Source of the DNA: JBBKXP01 sp038251315
GTDB lineage: Bacteria > Pseudomonadota > Alphaproteobacteria > Rhodobacterales > Rhodobacteraceae
DNA: 33,213 nucleotides
Reading direction: 5' to 3'
Assembly: GCA_038251315.1 (NCBI GenBank)
Contig: JBBSBK010000030.1
Span: 1 to 33,213, forward strand
In this document: in pieces, positions 22,574-30,923 of the stretch
Numbering within the stretch: position 1 is the stretch's first letter
How the letters are laid out: every line of letters starts with the position of its first letter
Notes under the pieces: generated by a model
The model's database searches: none
The model's input: the letters and a program-made list of their open reading frames with translations, nothing else
Told to the model about the DNA's origin: nothing
Made by a program: the position numbers and the translations under genes

Positions 22574-23730
22574 CAGCCAATCTCCGAAATCTTGCGGGTG
22601 CCGACGATGTCGAGGCCGTAAGCTTCGAGCCCGACGACCTTGGGTTTGGGCGAATTGGTCAGCAGGATCAGCTTTGTGACACCCAGCGACGACAGGATTT
22701 GCGCCCCAAGGCCATATTGGCGCAGGATCTGCGGCGACACCTCGTGTGCCCCTGCCAGCTTCATGTGCAGGTCGCGCAACAGGACCAGGACACCGCGCCC
22801 TTCGTTGGCGATGACCTGCATCGCGTCGCCGAATTCACGCGCCCGCCCGGTGCCACCGGTGCCAACCACATCAAGCAGCGGATCCATCGCGTGCATGCGG
22901 ACCAGCACCGGCGGATCATTGTCGACGTCGCCGGAAATGTCGCCCTTGATCAGCGCGATATGTTCGGCGCCTTGGGTTTCGTCGGTATAGACGCGCATCT
23001 CCCATTCACCGCCGAATTCGCTGGTGATGGTCTGCGACCCGAGTGACTTGACCAGATTGTCGTGGCGGCGGCGATAGGCGATCAGATCGGAGATCGTCCC
23101 GATCTTGAGGTTGTGGAGCTGCGCAAAGGCGATCAGGTCGGGCAGCCGCGCCATGCTGCCGTCCTCCTTCATGATCTCGCAGATAACACCGCTGGGGTTC
23201 AACCCGGCGAGCCGTGAAATGTCCACCGCAGCCTCGGTATGCCCGGCGCGCACCAGCACACCGCCCTCGCGGGCGCGCAGCGGAAAGACGTGGCCGGGGG
23301 TGGCGATGTCGGCGGCGCCCTTGCCGGCGTCGATGGCGACGGCGACGGTGAGCGCGCGGTCATGCGCCGAAATGCCGGTGCTGACGCCCTCGCGGGCCTC
23401 GATGCTGACGGTGAATGCGGTTTCGTGACGCGACGAATTCTGCTGCGCCATCAGCGGCAGGCCCAGCGCGTCAATCCGCGCCCCCGGCAGCGACAGGCAG
23501 ATCAACCCGCGCCCGTGCATCGCCATGAAATTGATCGCATCAGGCGTTGCCATCTGCGCCGGGATCACCAGATCGCCTTCATTTTCGCGGTCCTCGTGGT
23601 CCACGAGGATGAACATCCGGCCATTGCGGGCATCGTTGATGATCTCTTCGATCGAACTGATTGCGTCAGACCAGTCGCGTTCGACCGGGCCGGGTTGTTC
23701 GAACGGCCCTGATTTTTCAAATGGCGTCAT
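22573..23730 (-). CDS. ribB: 3,4-dihydroxy-2-butanone 4-phosphate synthase with a degenerate RibA-like domain
   Basis: 385 residues. The N-terminal RibB domain (about 1-225) has the acidic loop DHEDRENEGDL at 44-54 and RAGHTEAAVDISRLAGLNPS, as in active enzymes. The C-terminal half (about 230-385) resembles GTP cyclohydrolase II, but the zinc-cysteine and adjacent catalytic motif (normally SECLTGDVFGSLRCDCG) is replaced by DPLLDVVGTGGTGRAREFGD, with no cysteines. This half should therefore not hydrolyse GTP, and a separate GTP cyclohydrolase is needed elsewhere in the genome. The ATG at 23730 follows GAGGGA. The frame continues upstream to 23865 but without homology. The gene belongs to the ribE-ribB-ribH-nusB block. 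Confidence 0.9.
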   Translation of the reverse strand: MTPFEKSGPFEQPGPVERDWSDAISSIEEIINDARNGRMFILVDHEDRENEGDLVIPAQMATPDAINFMAMHGRGLICLSLPGARIDALGLPLMAQQNSSRHETAFTVSIEAREGVSTGISAHDRALTVAVAIDAGKGAADIATPGHVFPLRAREGGVLVRAGHTEAAVDISRLAGLNPSGVICEIMKEDGSMARLPDLIAFAQLHNLKIGTISDLIAYRRRHDNLVKSLGSQTITSEFGGEWEMRVYTDETQGAEHIALIKGDISGDVDNDPPVLVRMHAMDPLLDVVGTGGTGRAREFGDAMQVIANEGRGVLVLLRDLHMKLAGAHEVSPQILRQYGLGAQILSSLGVTKLILLTNSPKPKVVGLEAYGLDIVGTRKISEIG

Positions 23731-23798
23731 GGCGTCCCTCGCGGCGTGCTTGGGTGGCAGATAGCGCAGCGACGAGAAGTTTGAAAGGGGGTCGGGGT

Positions 23799-24359
23799 TC
23801 AGCCAACCTTGCCGAAATACCGCTCTCCCGACAGGAAACCCGCCGTTTTGATGGCGACGGACCAATCCCGTTCAAATACGGTTTCGCCGATCAGCAGATA
23901 GCGCTCGGCTGGCTGCCCTTCGGCGCGGATCACATCGCGCAGGGTATCGCGCATTGCAGCCCAGCTTTGGGTGAAATCGGGGGCCACGTGGGCACTGTCG
24001 ATTACGTCGATCCGGGCGACATCGGCGGGACAAAGCGGGCGATGAACCAAGGTCACGCGGGCTGCACCGACGCCTGCGAGCTTGTTGGCGCGCGCCGGGT
24101 CAAGCCGCGCCACCCGCACCATTCCAAGCGCGTTCGACGAAAACAGGAACCCGATCAGGTCGTGTCCGGTGCTCGCCCGGACCGAGGCGTACGTCTTGTA
24201 GGACAACCCCAGGTCGCGCGCACGGCGCACCTGCAGCCGCACCACCTCGATCGGCAGCACCGGCAACAGATCGGCCCGCGCCTTCGCCCAGGCTGTGCGC
24301 CGCCACGTCGCTCCCGGTTCCATCGTCGGGCCGTTGTTGTGACCAGGGCCGGGGATCAT
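23799..24359 (-). CDS. Uncharacterised conserved protein between ribE and ribB
   Basis: 186 residues, starting MIPGPGHNNGPTMEPGATWR. It continues with AWAKARADLLPVLPIEVVRL, RRARDLGLSYKTYASVRAST and GHDLIGFLFSSNALGMVRVA. There is no signal peptide, transmembrane helix or known catalytic motif. The GPGHNNGP start followed by arginine- and alanine-rich helices looks like a Rhodobacteraceae-conserved family, but I cannot assign a function. It begins 4 nt after the ribE stop and ends 68 bp before ribB, so it is embedded in the riboflavin operon. It may have a flavin-related or merely co-transcribed role. Confidence 0.7.
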   Translation of the reverse strand: MIPGPGHNNGPTMEPGATWRRTAWAKARADLLPVLPIEVVRLQVRRARDLGLSYKTYASVRASTGHDLIGFLFSSNALGMVRVARLDPARANKLAGVGAARVTLVHRPLCPADVARIDVIDSAHVAPDFTQSWAAMRDTLRDVIRAEGQPAERYLLIGETVFERDWSVAIKTAGFLSGERYFGKVG

Positions 24360-24363
24360 GGCA

Positions 24364-24972
24364 TCAATCCCATTCGCGCAACCGCGCCACATAGCGGGCC
24401 ATGGTGTCGATTTCGAGGTTGACCCTACTGCCCGCTCTCACCGTCCCCCACGTCGTCACCTCCCTGGTGTGCGGAATGATGTTGACGCCAAAGGTCGCGC
24501 CGCTGACCTCGTTCACTGTCAAGGATGTGCCGTTCAGTGCCACCGATCCCTTGGGCGCGATGAACCGGGCCAGTGCATCGGGTGCCCGAAAAGTGAACCT
24601 TCTGCTGTCACCCTCGTCGCGGCTATCCAGCACTTCGGCCACACCATCGACATGGCCCGATACGATATGACCGCCGAGTTCATCGCCGACCCGTAGCGCC
24701 CGTTCAAGGTTGATCTGCGTGCCCGTTGCCCAGCCGCCCAGATTGGTCGCCCCGACGGTTTCAGCGGAAATCTGCACGTCGAACCAGTTCTGCGGCCCCA
24801 TGCCCAGATCTGTCCCCAGCGCCACCACCGTCAGGCAGACCCCGTCGCAGGCGATGGATGCGCCGATGTCGATGCCTGCCACGTCATAGGCGGTGCCGAT
24901 CTTCGCGGTCAGGTCGCCGCGCTGGTCCAGCGCCAGAACCTGCCCGATGTCGGTGATGATCCCGGTGAACAT
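24364..24972 (-). CDS. ribE: Riboflavin synthase, alpha subunit
   Basis: 202 residues with two lumazine-binding barrels. The first starts MFTGIITDIGQVLAL and contains the active-site cysteine segment ASIACDGVCLTVV. The second starts near GGHIVSGHVDG (101-110) and has SVALNGTSLTVNEVSG. It dismutates two lumazine molecules to riboflavin. The ATG at 24972 follows AAAGG. It is divergent from kpsS across 124 bp, with no FMN riboswitch visible in the leader. It is the first gene of the ribE-unknown-ribB-ribH-nusB group on this side of the capsule genes. Confidence 0.93.
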   Translation of the reverse strand: MFTGIITDIGQVLALDQRGDLTAKIGTAYDVAGIDIGASIACDGVCLTVVALGTDLGMGPQNWFDVQISAETVGATNLGGWATGTQINLERALRVGDELGGHIVSGHVDGVAEVLDSRDEGDSRRFTFRAPDALARFIAPKGSVALNGTSLTVNEVSGATFGVNIIPHTREVTTWGTVRAGSRVNLEIDTMARYVARLREWD

Positions 24973-25096
24973 ACGCTAACCTTTTGGCTGTCTTGTCAGA
25001 CCTAGCAACTTGACCGATACCGGGCAAGGCTGCTGCCATAATTCTGCCCGACGCAGGCGTTAACAAGGTGTGAATGACCGCTTTCTGGAAAATTGA

Positions 25097-26383
25097 GTGA
25101 CCGACCCTGCCGCCAGACGATTTCTGTTCCTGCAGGGCCCGCACGGGCCGTTTTTTCACCGTCTGGGCAAGATGCTGCGGGCGGCGGGGGCGCAGGTCTG
25201 GCGGGTCGGGTTCAACGCGGGCGACCGGGCGTTCTGGTTCGGCGCGACGGGGTACGTTCCCTACAAAAGTGCGCCAGACGACTGGCCAGCCAGCTTTGCC
25301 GCGATCTGCGCCGAACATGGGATCACCGACATCGTGCTCTATGGCGACACGAGGCCGATCCATGCCGAGGCGGTACAGGCCGCCACGGCGGCAGGGCTGA
25401 CCGTCCATGTGTTCGAGGAAGGGTACATGCGGCCCTATTGGGTCACCTACGAACGCGGCGGATCGAACGGCAATTCGCGCCTGATGGACATGAGCGTCGC
25501 ACAGATGAAATCGGCGCTGGAAATGTCCGACTTGGATGTGCCCGAACCGCCCGCACATTGGGGCGATATGCGCCAGCATGTTTTCTACGGCGCACTGTAT
25601 CATTGGTTCCTGATGTTTCGGAACGGCGATTACCGCCAGTTCCGGCCACACCGGGAGTTGCCGCTGGCCACCGAAACCATGCTTTATACCCGCCGTCTGC
25701 TGCTGATGCCGTTTTTGGCGCTCGACCGGATGGTGGCACAGGCGCGCATTCGCTATAGCGGCTTTCCCTATCATCTTGCCCTGCTGCAACTGGAACACGA
25801 CGCCAGTTTTCAGATGCACAGCCCTTTCACCCGGATGGCCGAATTCCTCGAACTCGTGGTCGACGGTTTTGCGAAGGGAGCACCGCAACACCATCATCTT
25901 GTGTTCAAGGCGCATCCGCTGGAAAACGGCCGCTCACCGCTGCGCCAGATCATCCGCGATCTGGCCATGACGCATGGGATCGGGGCGCGGGTGCACTATG
26001 TGCGCGGCGGCAAACTGGCCCGGTTGCTGGACCATGCCCGCACCGCCGTCACGGTCAATTCGACGGCGGCACAACAAGTGCTGTGGCGTGGCATCCCGCT
26101 CAAGGTGTTTGGCGCGGCGGTCTATGCCAAGCCGGAATTCGTCGCCACCGCGCCGCTGCCGCATTTCTTTGCCCAGCCCGGACGGCCCGACAACCGGGCC
26201 TACAAGGACTACCGCCGCTTCTTGCTGGAGACGAGCCAGGTGCCCGGCGGTTTCTATTCGGCGCGCGGTCGCAGACAGCTGATGCGGCAGGTCGTCGACA
26301 TGATGTTGGCGGACGAAGACCCATATGACGCGTTGAAATCGGGCAAGGCGCCGCCACGCCAGCCCTTGCGGATTGTCAATTAG
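25097..26383 (+). CDS. kpsS: Capsule biosynthesis protein KpsS-like (beta-Kdo transferase)
   Basis: 428 residues. The N terminus FLFLQGPHGPFFHRLGKMLR is the signature of KpsS, and the centre contains HVFEEGYMRPYWVTYERGG (106-113 core FEEGYMRP). Further on are HHHLVFKAHPLENG and the terminal Rossmann part with TAVTVNSTAAQQVLWRGIPL. In E. coli, KpsS adds the first beta-Kdo residue to phosphatidylglycerol to start the linker of group 2 capsules. The start is GTG at 25097. The ribosome site is weak (GGAAAA). The gene leads a three-gene capsule module with the OPX and KpsC genes, on the opposite strand to the riboflavin genes around it. Confidence 0.85.
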   Translation: MTDPAARRFLFLQGPHGPFFHRLGKMLRAAGAQVWRVGFNAGDRAFWFGATGYVPYKSAPDDWPASFAAICAEHGITDIVLYGDTRPIHAEAVQAATAAGLTVHVFEEGYMRPYWVTYERGGSNGNSRLMDMSVAQMKSALEMSDLDVPEPPAHWGDMRQHVFYGALYHWFLMFRNGDYRQFRPHRELPLATETMLYTRRLLLMPFLALDRMVAQARIRYSGFPYHLALLQLEHDASFQMHSPFTRMAEFLELVVDGFAKGAPQHHHLVFKAHPLENGRSPLRQIIRDLAMTHGIGARVHYVRGGKLARLLDHARTAVTVNSTAAQQVLWRGIPLKVFGAAVYAKPEFVATAPLPHFFAQPGRPDNRAYKDYRRFLLETSQVPGGFYSARGRRQLMRQVVDMMLADEDPYDALKSGKAPPRQPLRIVN

Positions 26384-26478
26384 GCAGCACCAGACCTTGC
26401 GACGGGCGGCGCAAAACGCGGCACAGCCGCAACACAATCGCCCCAGCGTCGGACCGACCGCAAACCCCCGGCTAGCTT

Positions 26479-26506
26479 TTGCATACCGATTCCCGTAGCT
26501 TAAAAG
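26479..26506 (+). promoter_or_regulatory. Candidate promoter for the OPX-kpsC genes
   Basis: TTGCAT at 26479-26484 and TAAAAG at 26501-26506 are separated by 16 bp in the AT-richer part of the 166-bp gap after kpsS. The match to the housekeeping consensus is partial and no other support is visible. The gap otherwise holds no gene. Confidence 0.25.
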
Positions 26507-26549
26507 AAAAACTTGAGGCAGTACAATAACAGGTCGAGGAGACCGAGCA

Positions 26550-27683
26550 GTGATACCCATGACTTTGCGTGCCGCCCGTGGCGCGGCCCTGATCGTGTCG
26601 GTCAGTCTGATCGCGGCCTGTGGGCTGCCCCGGTCCGGCCCGAACAAGAACGAAATCTTCTCCGGCTCGGTGCTGCGCGAGGGCGATGCCTTTGTGCTGA
26701 GCGTCGATGACCGGGTGAACCGGATCGCCGGAGTCACCCCGGCCCTGGGGTTCAGCGCGGGGTTTATCAACGCGGGCGAACTCGGATCCGATACGATCAA
26801 CGCCGGTGATACGCTGGGGCTGACGATCTTTGAAAACGTCGATGATGGCCTGCTGGTGCCGCCGGGCCAGAATGCAACGGTGCTGGACGAGGTGCAGGTC
26901 GACGGTGCCGGGTTCATTTTTGTGCCCTACGCAGGTCGGATCAAGGCCGCTGGAAACACGCCGGAGGCAATCCGACGCCTGATTTCGGAAAAACTCGAAG
27001 ATCAGACGCCGGATCCGCAGGTGCAGGTCCGCCGTCTGGCCGGTGACGGCGCGACGGTCAGTATCGTCGGCGCGGTCACCGCACAGGGGGTTTATCCGAT
27101 TGAGCGGCCGACGCGCACCCTTGCCGCGATGCTGGCGCGGGCGGGGGGGGTATCGGTCAACCCTGAAATCGCCCAAGTGACGCTGGTGCGCGGCGGCCAT
27201 ACTGGCACGATCTGGTTCGAGGACCTTTACGACCACCCCGCGCATGACGTCGCCCTGCGCGGCGGCGACAAAATCATCGTGCAGGAGGACACCCGCAGCT
27301 TTACTGCCCTCGGCGCCACCGGCACCCAGAACCGCCTGACCTTCGACAGTCAATCGATTTCGGCAATCGAAGCGATTGCCCAGGTCGGCGGCCTGTCGTC
27401 GTCGCTTGCCGATCCGACTGGGGTATTCGTCTTTCGCAACGAACCCGAAGAGATCGCCCGTCAACTGGTCGGCAACCCCAACCTGACCGGCACCCAGCGC
27501 ATCGTCTATGTTCTGGACCTGACCCAACCCACCGGCATGTTCATGGCCCGCGATTTCGCGATCCGCGACGGAGATACGGTCTATGTGACTGAAGCGCCGT
27601 TTGTGCAGTTCAACAAGACGATTGCGTCGGTCACCGGATCGCTTGGCGCCGCTCGCACTGCGACAACCGCCTTCGGTGGCTGA
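26550..27683 (+). CDS. Outer-membrane polysaccharide export (OPX) lipoprotein, Wza/KpsD family
   Basis: 377 residues. The N terminus is a lipoprotein signal, hydrophobic ALIVSVSLIAACG with the lipidated cysteine at 24. The polysaccharide-export domain has DTLGLTIFENVDDG and DGAGFIFVPYAGRIKAAGNT. SLBB-like domains follow with VSIVGAVTAQGVYPIERPTR and the segment ISAIEAIAQVGGLSS. The family forms the outer-membrane channel for capsule polysaccharide. GTG at 26550 has GAGGAG 8 nt upstream and is preferred over ATG at 26559, which sits 17 nt away. The stop and the kpsC ATG share one base (TGATG). The inner-membrane ABC transporter genes (kpsM/T/E) are not in the window. Confidence 0.88.
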   Translation: MIPMTLRAARGAALIVSVSLIAACGLPRSGPNKNEIFSGSVLREGDAFVLSVDDRVNRIAGVTPALGFSAGFINAGELGSDTINAGDTLGLTIFENVDDGLLVPPGQNATVLDEVQVDGAGFIFVPYAGRIKAAGNTPEAIRRLISEKLEDQTPDPQVQVRRLAGDGATVSIVGAVTAQGVYPIERPTRTLAAMLARAGGVSVNPEIAQVTLVRGGHTGTIWFEDLYDHPAHDVALRGGDKIIVQEDTRSFTALGATGTQNRLTFDSQSISAIEAIAQVGGLSSSLADPTGVFVFRNEPEEIARQLVGNPNLTGTQRIVYVLDLTQPTGMFMARDFAIRDGDTVYVTEAPFVQFNKTIASVTGSLGAARTATTAFGG

Positions 27684-29722
27684 TGCCGGACGTCAAACAC
27701 AAGGCTGCCGCGGGTGAAACCCTGCGGCGGCTTTTCGTTTACAACGGCGGTTTCCTGACCCAGGGCAGGGTCCGCCGGATCGTCCAGCTTGCTGGTTACG
27801 ACATCCGTCTGGGTAAACCGGGGCCAGGCGATCTGGTCGGCGTCTGGGGCCAAAGCCCGACCAGCCCGCGGGGCGAAGCGGTGGCGGCCATGACCGACAC
27901 CCCGATCCTGCGTGTCGAGGATGCATTTCTGCGATCGGTGCTGCCGGGGCGTGAGGGCGAACCGCCCATCGGCCTGCATCTGGACCTCCAGGGCGTCCAT
28001 TTCGACCCCGCCGTGCCGTCCGGCCTCGAACGGATCCTCACCGACGATCCGCTCGACGATACCGCCTTGCTGAACCGCGCCCGCGACGGAATCCACCGCC
28101 TGCGCCGGGCCCACCTCTCGAAGTACAACGCCTTCGATCCCGCGACCGCGGCCCCCGCCCCCGGCTATGTCCTTGTTGTCGACCAGACCCGAGGCGACGC
28201 CGCGGTCAAAGCCAGCCGGGGCGATGCGAACACATTCCGTGAAATGCTGTATTACGCGCACGAGGAGCATCCGGGCGCACGCATCCTGATCAAGACCCAC
28301 CCCGAAACCCAAAGCGGCCACCGACCCGGCTATTACAGCGCCGACAACGCCACCGGAATGGTCTCTCTGATGGACAAAGCCATCAGTCCCTGGACGTTGT
28401 TCGAAGGGGCCGTGGCGGTTTATACTGTGTCCAGCCAACTGGGGTTCGAGGCAATTCTGGCGGGCCACAAACCGCATGTCTTCGGCCAGCCTTTCTACAT
28501 GGGCTGGGGGTTGACGCAGGATCGGATGCCGTTGGACCGCCGCCAGCGCAACCTGACGCGGGCACAGCTTTTCGCCGCCGCGATGATCCTCTACCCGACA
28601 TGGTATGACCCGCACCGCGACCGCTTGTGCAGCTTCGAAGACGCGGTGACCGGGCTCGAGGCGACGGTGCGGGCGTGGCGTGACGACCATCGCGGTTGGG
28701 TCGCCACGGGTATGCGTCTGTGGAAGCGGGCACCCCTGCAACAGGTCTTTGGTGGACAGCGCAGGGTGGTGTTTCAGGATCGCCCCGCACCTGCGGTGGC
28801 ACGCGCCCGCCTCGACGGCCGCCGGCTTATGGTCTGGGCGGGCAAGACGACCGACACACTGGAAAAGGCCGGTGCGGTCAGGATCGAGGATGGTTTCCTG
28901 CGCTCGCGCGGTCTGGGCGCCGACCTGATTCCGCCCCTGTCGCTGGTGCTGGACGATCTGGGCATCTACTACGACGCCACCCGCGACAGCCGTCTTGAGC
29001 GGCTGATCAACGCCAGCGCCGACCTGACTGCAGGCGAACGGGGGCGGACCGAACGGCTGATCCGGCGGCTGACCGGCGCAGGCTTGTCGAAATACAACCT
29101 TGGCGGCGATGCCCTGCCTGCGGGCCTGCCGGCCGGGCGGCGGATTCTGGTGCCCGGACAGGTCGAGGACGATGCGTCGATCCGGCTTGGAGCGACTGGG
29201 GTGACGACGAACGCCGCCCTGCTGGCCGCCTGCCGCGCCGCCAACCCCGCCGCCGTCATCCTCTACAAGCCCCATCCCGACGTCGAGGCGGGCCTGCGCA
29301 GCGGTGCCGTCCCCGATGCAGACCAGATCGCCGATGCCGTGCTGGCCCGGACCGACATCCAAGCCGCCCTGAATGCAATCGACGAGGTCTGGACCATGAC
29401 CTCGGCCACCGGGTTCGAAGCGCTGTTGCGTGGCAAGCGCGTCGCCTGCCTTGGCCAACCATTCTATGCCGGGTGGGGCCTGACCGACGACCGCGGCGGC
29501 GCACCGCTCCGGCGGGTCGCCACGCCGGACATCGTGGCACTGGCCCATGCCGTGCTGATCGCCTATCCGCGCTATGTCGATCCGCTGACGGGCACTCCCT
29601 GCCCGGTCGAGGTGGTGGTGGACCGCCTGTCCAGCGGCGACATTCCGACCCCTGGCCGGTTCAACAGGCTGACGGCCAAGATGCAGGGCGCGTTCGCCAG
29701 TTACGCGCACCTTTGGCGCTAA
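27683..29722 (+). CDS. kpsC: Capsule biosynthesis protein KpsC-like (dual-module beta-Kdo transferase)
   Basis: 679 residues, close to the roughly 675 of E. coli KpsC. The protein is an internal duplication. Module one has RVEDAFLRSVLP (from 77), AHLSKYNAF, IKTHPETQSGHRPG and GQPFYMGWGLTQDR. Module two has RIEDGFLRSRGLG, AGLSKYNLG, YKPHPDVEAGLRSG and GQPFYAGWGLTDDR. In E. coli both modules are Kdo transferases that build the alternating beta-linked oligo-Kdo linker after KpsS. Both copies keep the conserved charged residues, so both should be active. It is followed by a strong hairpin terminator. Confidence 0.9.
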   Translation: MPDVKHKAAAGETLRRLFVYNGGFLTQGRVRRIVQLAGYDIRLGKPGPGDLVGVWGQSPTSPRGEAVAAMTDTPILRVEDAFLRSVLPGREGEPPIGLHLDLQGVHFDPAVPSGLERILTDDPLDDTALLNRARDGIHRLRRAHLSKYNAFDPATAAPAPGYVLVVDQTRGDAAVKASRGDANTFREMLYYAHEEHPGARILIKTHPETQSGHRPGYYSADNATGMVSLMDKAISPWTLFEGAVAVYTVSSQLGFEAILAGHKPHVFGQPFYMGWGLTQDRMPLDRRQRNLTRAQLFAAAMILYPTWYDPHRDRLCSFEDAVTGLEATVRAWRDDHRGWVATGMRLWKRAPLQQVFGGQRRVVFQDRPAPAVARARLDGRRLMVWAGKTTDTLEKAGAVRIEDGFLRSRGLGADLIPPLSLVLDDLGIYYDATRDSRLERLINASADLTAGERGRTERLIRRLTGAGLSKYNLGGDALPAGLPAGRRILVPGQVEDDASIRLGATGVTTNAALLAACRAANPAAVILYKPHPDVEAGLRSGAVPDADQIADAVLARTDIQAALNAIDEVWTMTSATGFEALLRGKRVACLGQPFYAGWGLTDDRGGAPLRRVATPDIVALAHAVLIAYPRYVDPLTGTPCPVEVVVDRLSSGDIPTPGRFNRLTAKMQGAFASYAHLWR

Positions 29723-29723
29723 C

Positions 29724-29774
29724 GCGTTTTGCGTTCGATCTGATACAGACATCGATCAAACGCAAAACGCTTTT
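29724..29774 (+). terminator. Intrinsic terminator after kpsC
   Basis: GCGTTTTGCGTT (29724-29735) pairs perfectly with AACGCAAAACGC (29759-29770). One mismatch and four more inner pairs (CGATC region) extend the stem. TTTT follows at 29771-29774. It begins two bases after the kpsC stop and would end the capsule transcript. The opposite strand is less suited. Confidence 0.8.
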
Positions 29775-29789
29775 CGTCCGGTGGCGACG

Positions 29790-29828
29790 GCGGAGCCTCC
29801 GGCGGGAGTATTTTTGCGCCAAAAGAAG
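29790..29828 (-). repeat. Interspersed 38-39 bp intergenic element, copy C (inverted)
   Basis: On the minus strand it reads CTTCTTTTGGCGCAAAAA followed by TACTCCCGCC and GGAGGCTCCGC. It is nearly identical to copy A, with one base inserted. It lies between the convergent ends of kpsC and ribD, seven bases from the ribD stop. Confidence 0.7.
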
Positions 29829-29834
29829 CTGCGG

Positions 29835-30923
29835 TCAGGCCTTGCCCCAGACGTGGATCACGTCATTCCCGACCGCTCGGGTGTCTTTCAACGACCACCG
29901 CGATGCCTCGGCAAGTTTGTCGATGCCCAGCGGCCCAAGTGCGGCTAACCCATCGCCGCCGATCGTAACGCCGGCACTGAACACGACCAGTTCATCGACC
30001 CGCCCAGCCGCGATCAGTGATGCGGCAAGCGTGGCGCCGCCTTCGCAGAACACGCGGGTGATGCCCCGCTCGGCGAGCGCGTTCAGCATTGGGGCAACCG
30101 CGATCCTGTTTTCATCCGTTGCGCAGGTGATGCAGGTCGCCCCCAGTTGGTCCCAGGGCGCAGTCGTGGCACCTTTGCGGTGACACAGCCAAAGCGGCGT
30201 GTGAGGTGCGCTACGTGCCAAATTGCCGTCACGGTGCAGGTCGAGGTCGGTCGCGATCACCACGCGTACCGGTTGTCTGGCGACCCCCAGATCGCGCACC
30301 GTCAGGCGGGGGTCGTCGGCCCGCGCCGTGCCAGCGCCGATCATCACCGCATCGTTGCTCGCCCGCATCATGTGGACCGCACGGCGCGCCAGCGGTCCGG
30401 TGATCCAATGACTGTCGCCTGTCGCGGTGGCGGTCCGCCCGTCGAGCGACAGCGCCAGTTTCAACGTCACAAATGGGCGGTTTTGAGTGACGCGGAGCAG
30501 AAAGCCGGCGTGATCCGCCTGCGCCGCGTCAGACATCACACCCAGATCGACGATGATTCCCGCCGCCCGCAAAAGACCAATTCCGCGGCCCGCGACGCGG
30601 GCGTCAGGATCGCCGGTCGCTACCACGACTCGTGCCACGCCAGCATCAATCAGCGCGTTCGTGCAAGGCGGGGTCTGCCCCTGATGGGCGCAGGGTTCGA
30701 GCGTCACATAGGCCGTCGCCCCCCGCGCCGCGGCCCCGGCCTGCGCCAGTGCCTCGGTTTCCGCATGCGGCCGCCCGCCATCGGCGGTGTGCCCCCGCCC
30801 GACGATCCGGCCATCAGCGACGATCACGCAGCCCACCGCCGGATTGGGCCACACGCGCCCCATCCCACGCCGCCCCAGCGACAAGGCCAGCGCCATGAAC
30901 CGCGCGTCAGCGGCGTCACTCAC
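29835..30923 (-). CDS. ribD: Bifunctional riboflavin deaminase/reductase RibD
   Basis: 362 residues. The N-terminal deaminase domain has the zinc site HAE (53-55) and the cysteines of EPCAHQGQTPPC (78 and 87). The C-terminal reductase domain has LKLALSLDGRTATATGDSHW and the NADPH segment VFCEGGATLAASLIAAGRVD. It performs the second and third steps of riboflavin synthesis. The start is GTG at 30923 (MSDAADARF), overlapping nrdR by 8 nt, with ATG 30896 as a weaker alternative. nrdR-ribD is a common operon. The remaining rib genes (ribE onwards) lie beyond the capsule insertion. Confidence 0.93.
   Translation of the reverse strand: MSDAADARFMALALSLGRRGMGRVWPNPAVGCVIVADGRIVGRGHTADGGRPHAETEALAQAGAAARGATAYVTLEPCAHQGQTPPCTNALIDAGVARVVVATGDPDARVAGRGIGLLRAAGIIVDLGVMSDAAQADHAGFLLRVTQNRPFVTLKLALSLDGRTATATGDSHWITGPLARRAVHMMRASNDAVMIGAGTARADDPRLTVRDLGVARQPVRVVIATDLDLHRDGNLARSAPHTPLWLCHRKGATTAPWDQLGATCITCATDENRIAVAPMLNALAERGITRVFCEGGATLAASLIAAGRVDELVVFSAGVTIGGDGLAALGPLGIDKLAEASRWSLKDTRAVGNDVIHVWGKA

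Noticed and set aside
24973..25096. Possible FMN riboswitch upstream of ribE
   Set aside because: The 124-bp gap lacks the conserved RFN blocks, and is short for the element plus two divergent promoters.
27581..29752. Very long minus-strand open frame (723 codons) opposite kpsC
   Set aside because: High GC keeps antisense frames open. It has no family-like protein segments, whereas the plus-strand KpsC frame is well conserved. The same applies to the long antisense frames at 14762-15817 and 17689-19122.
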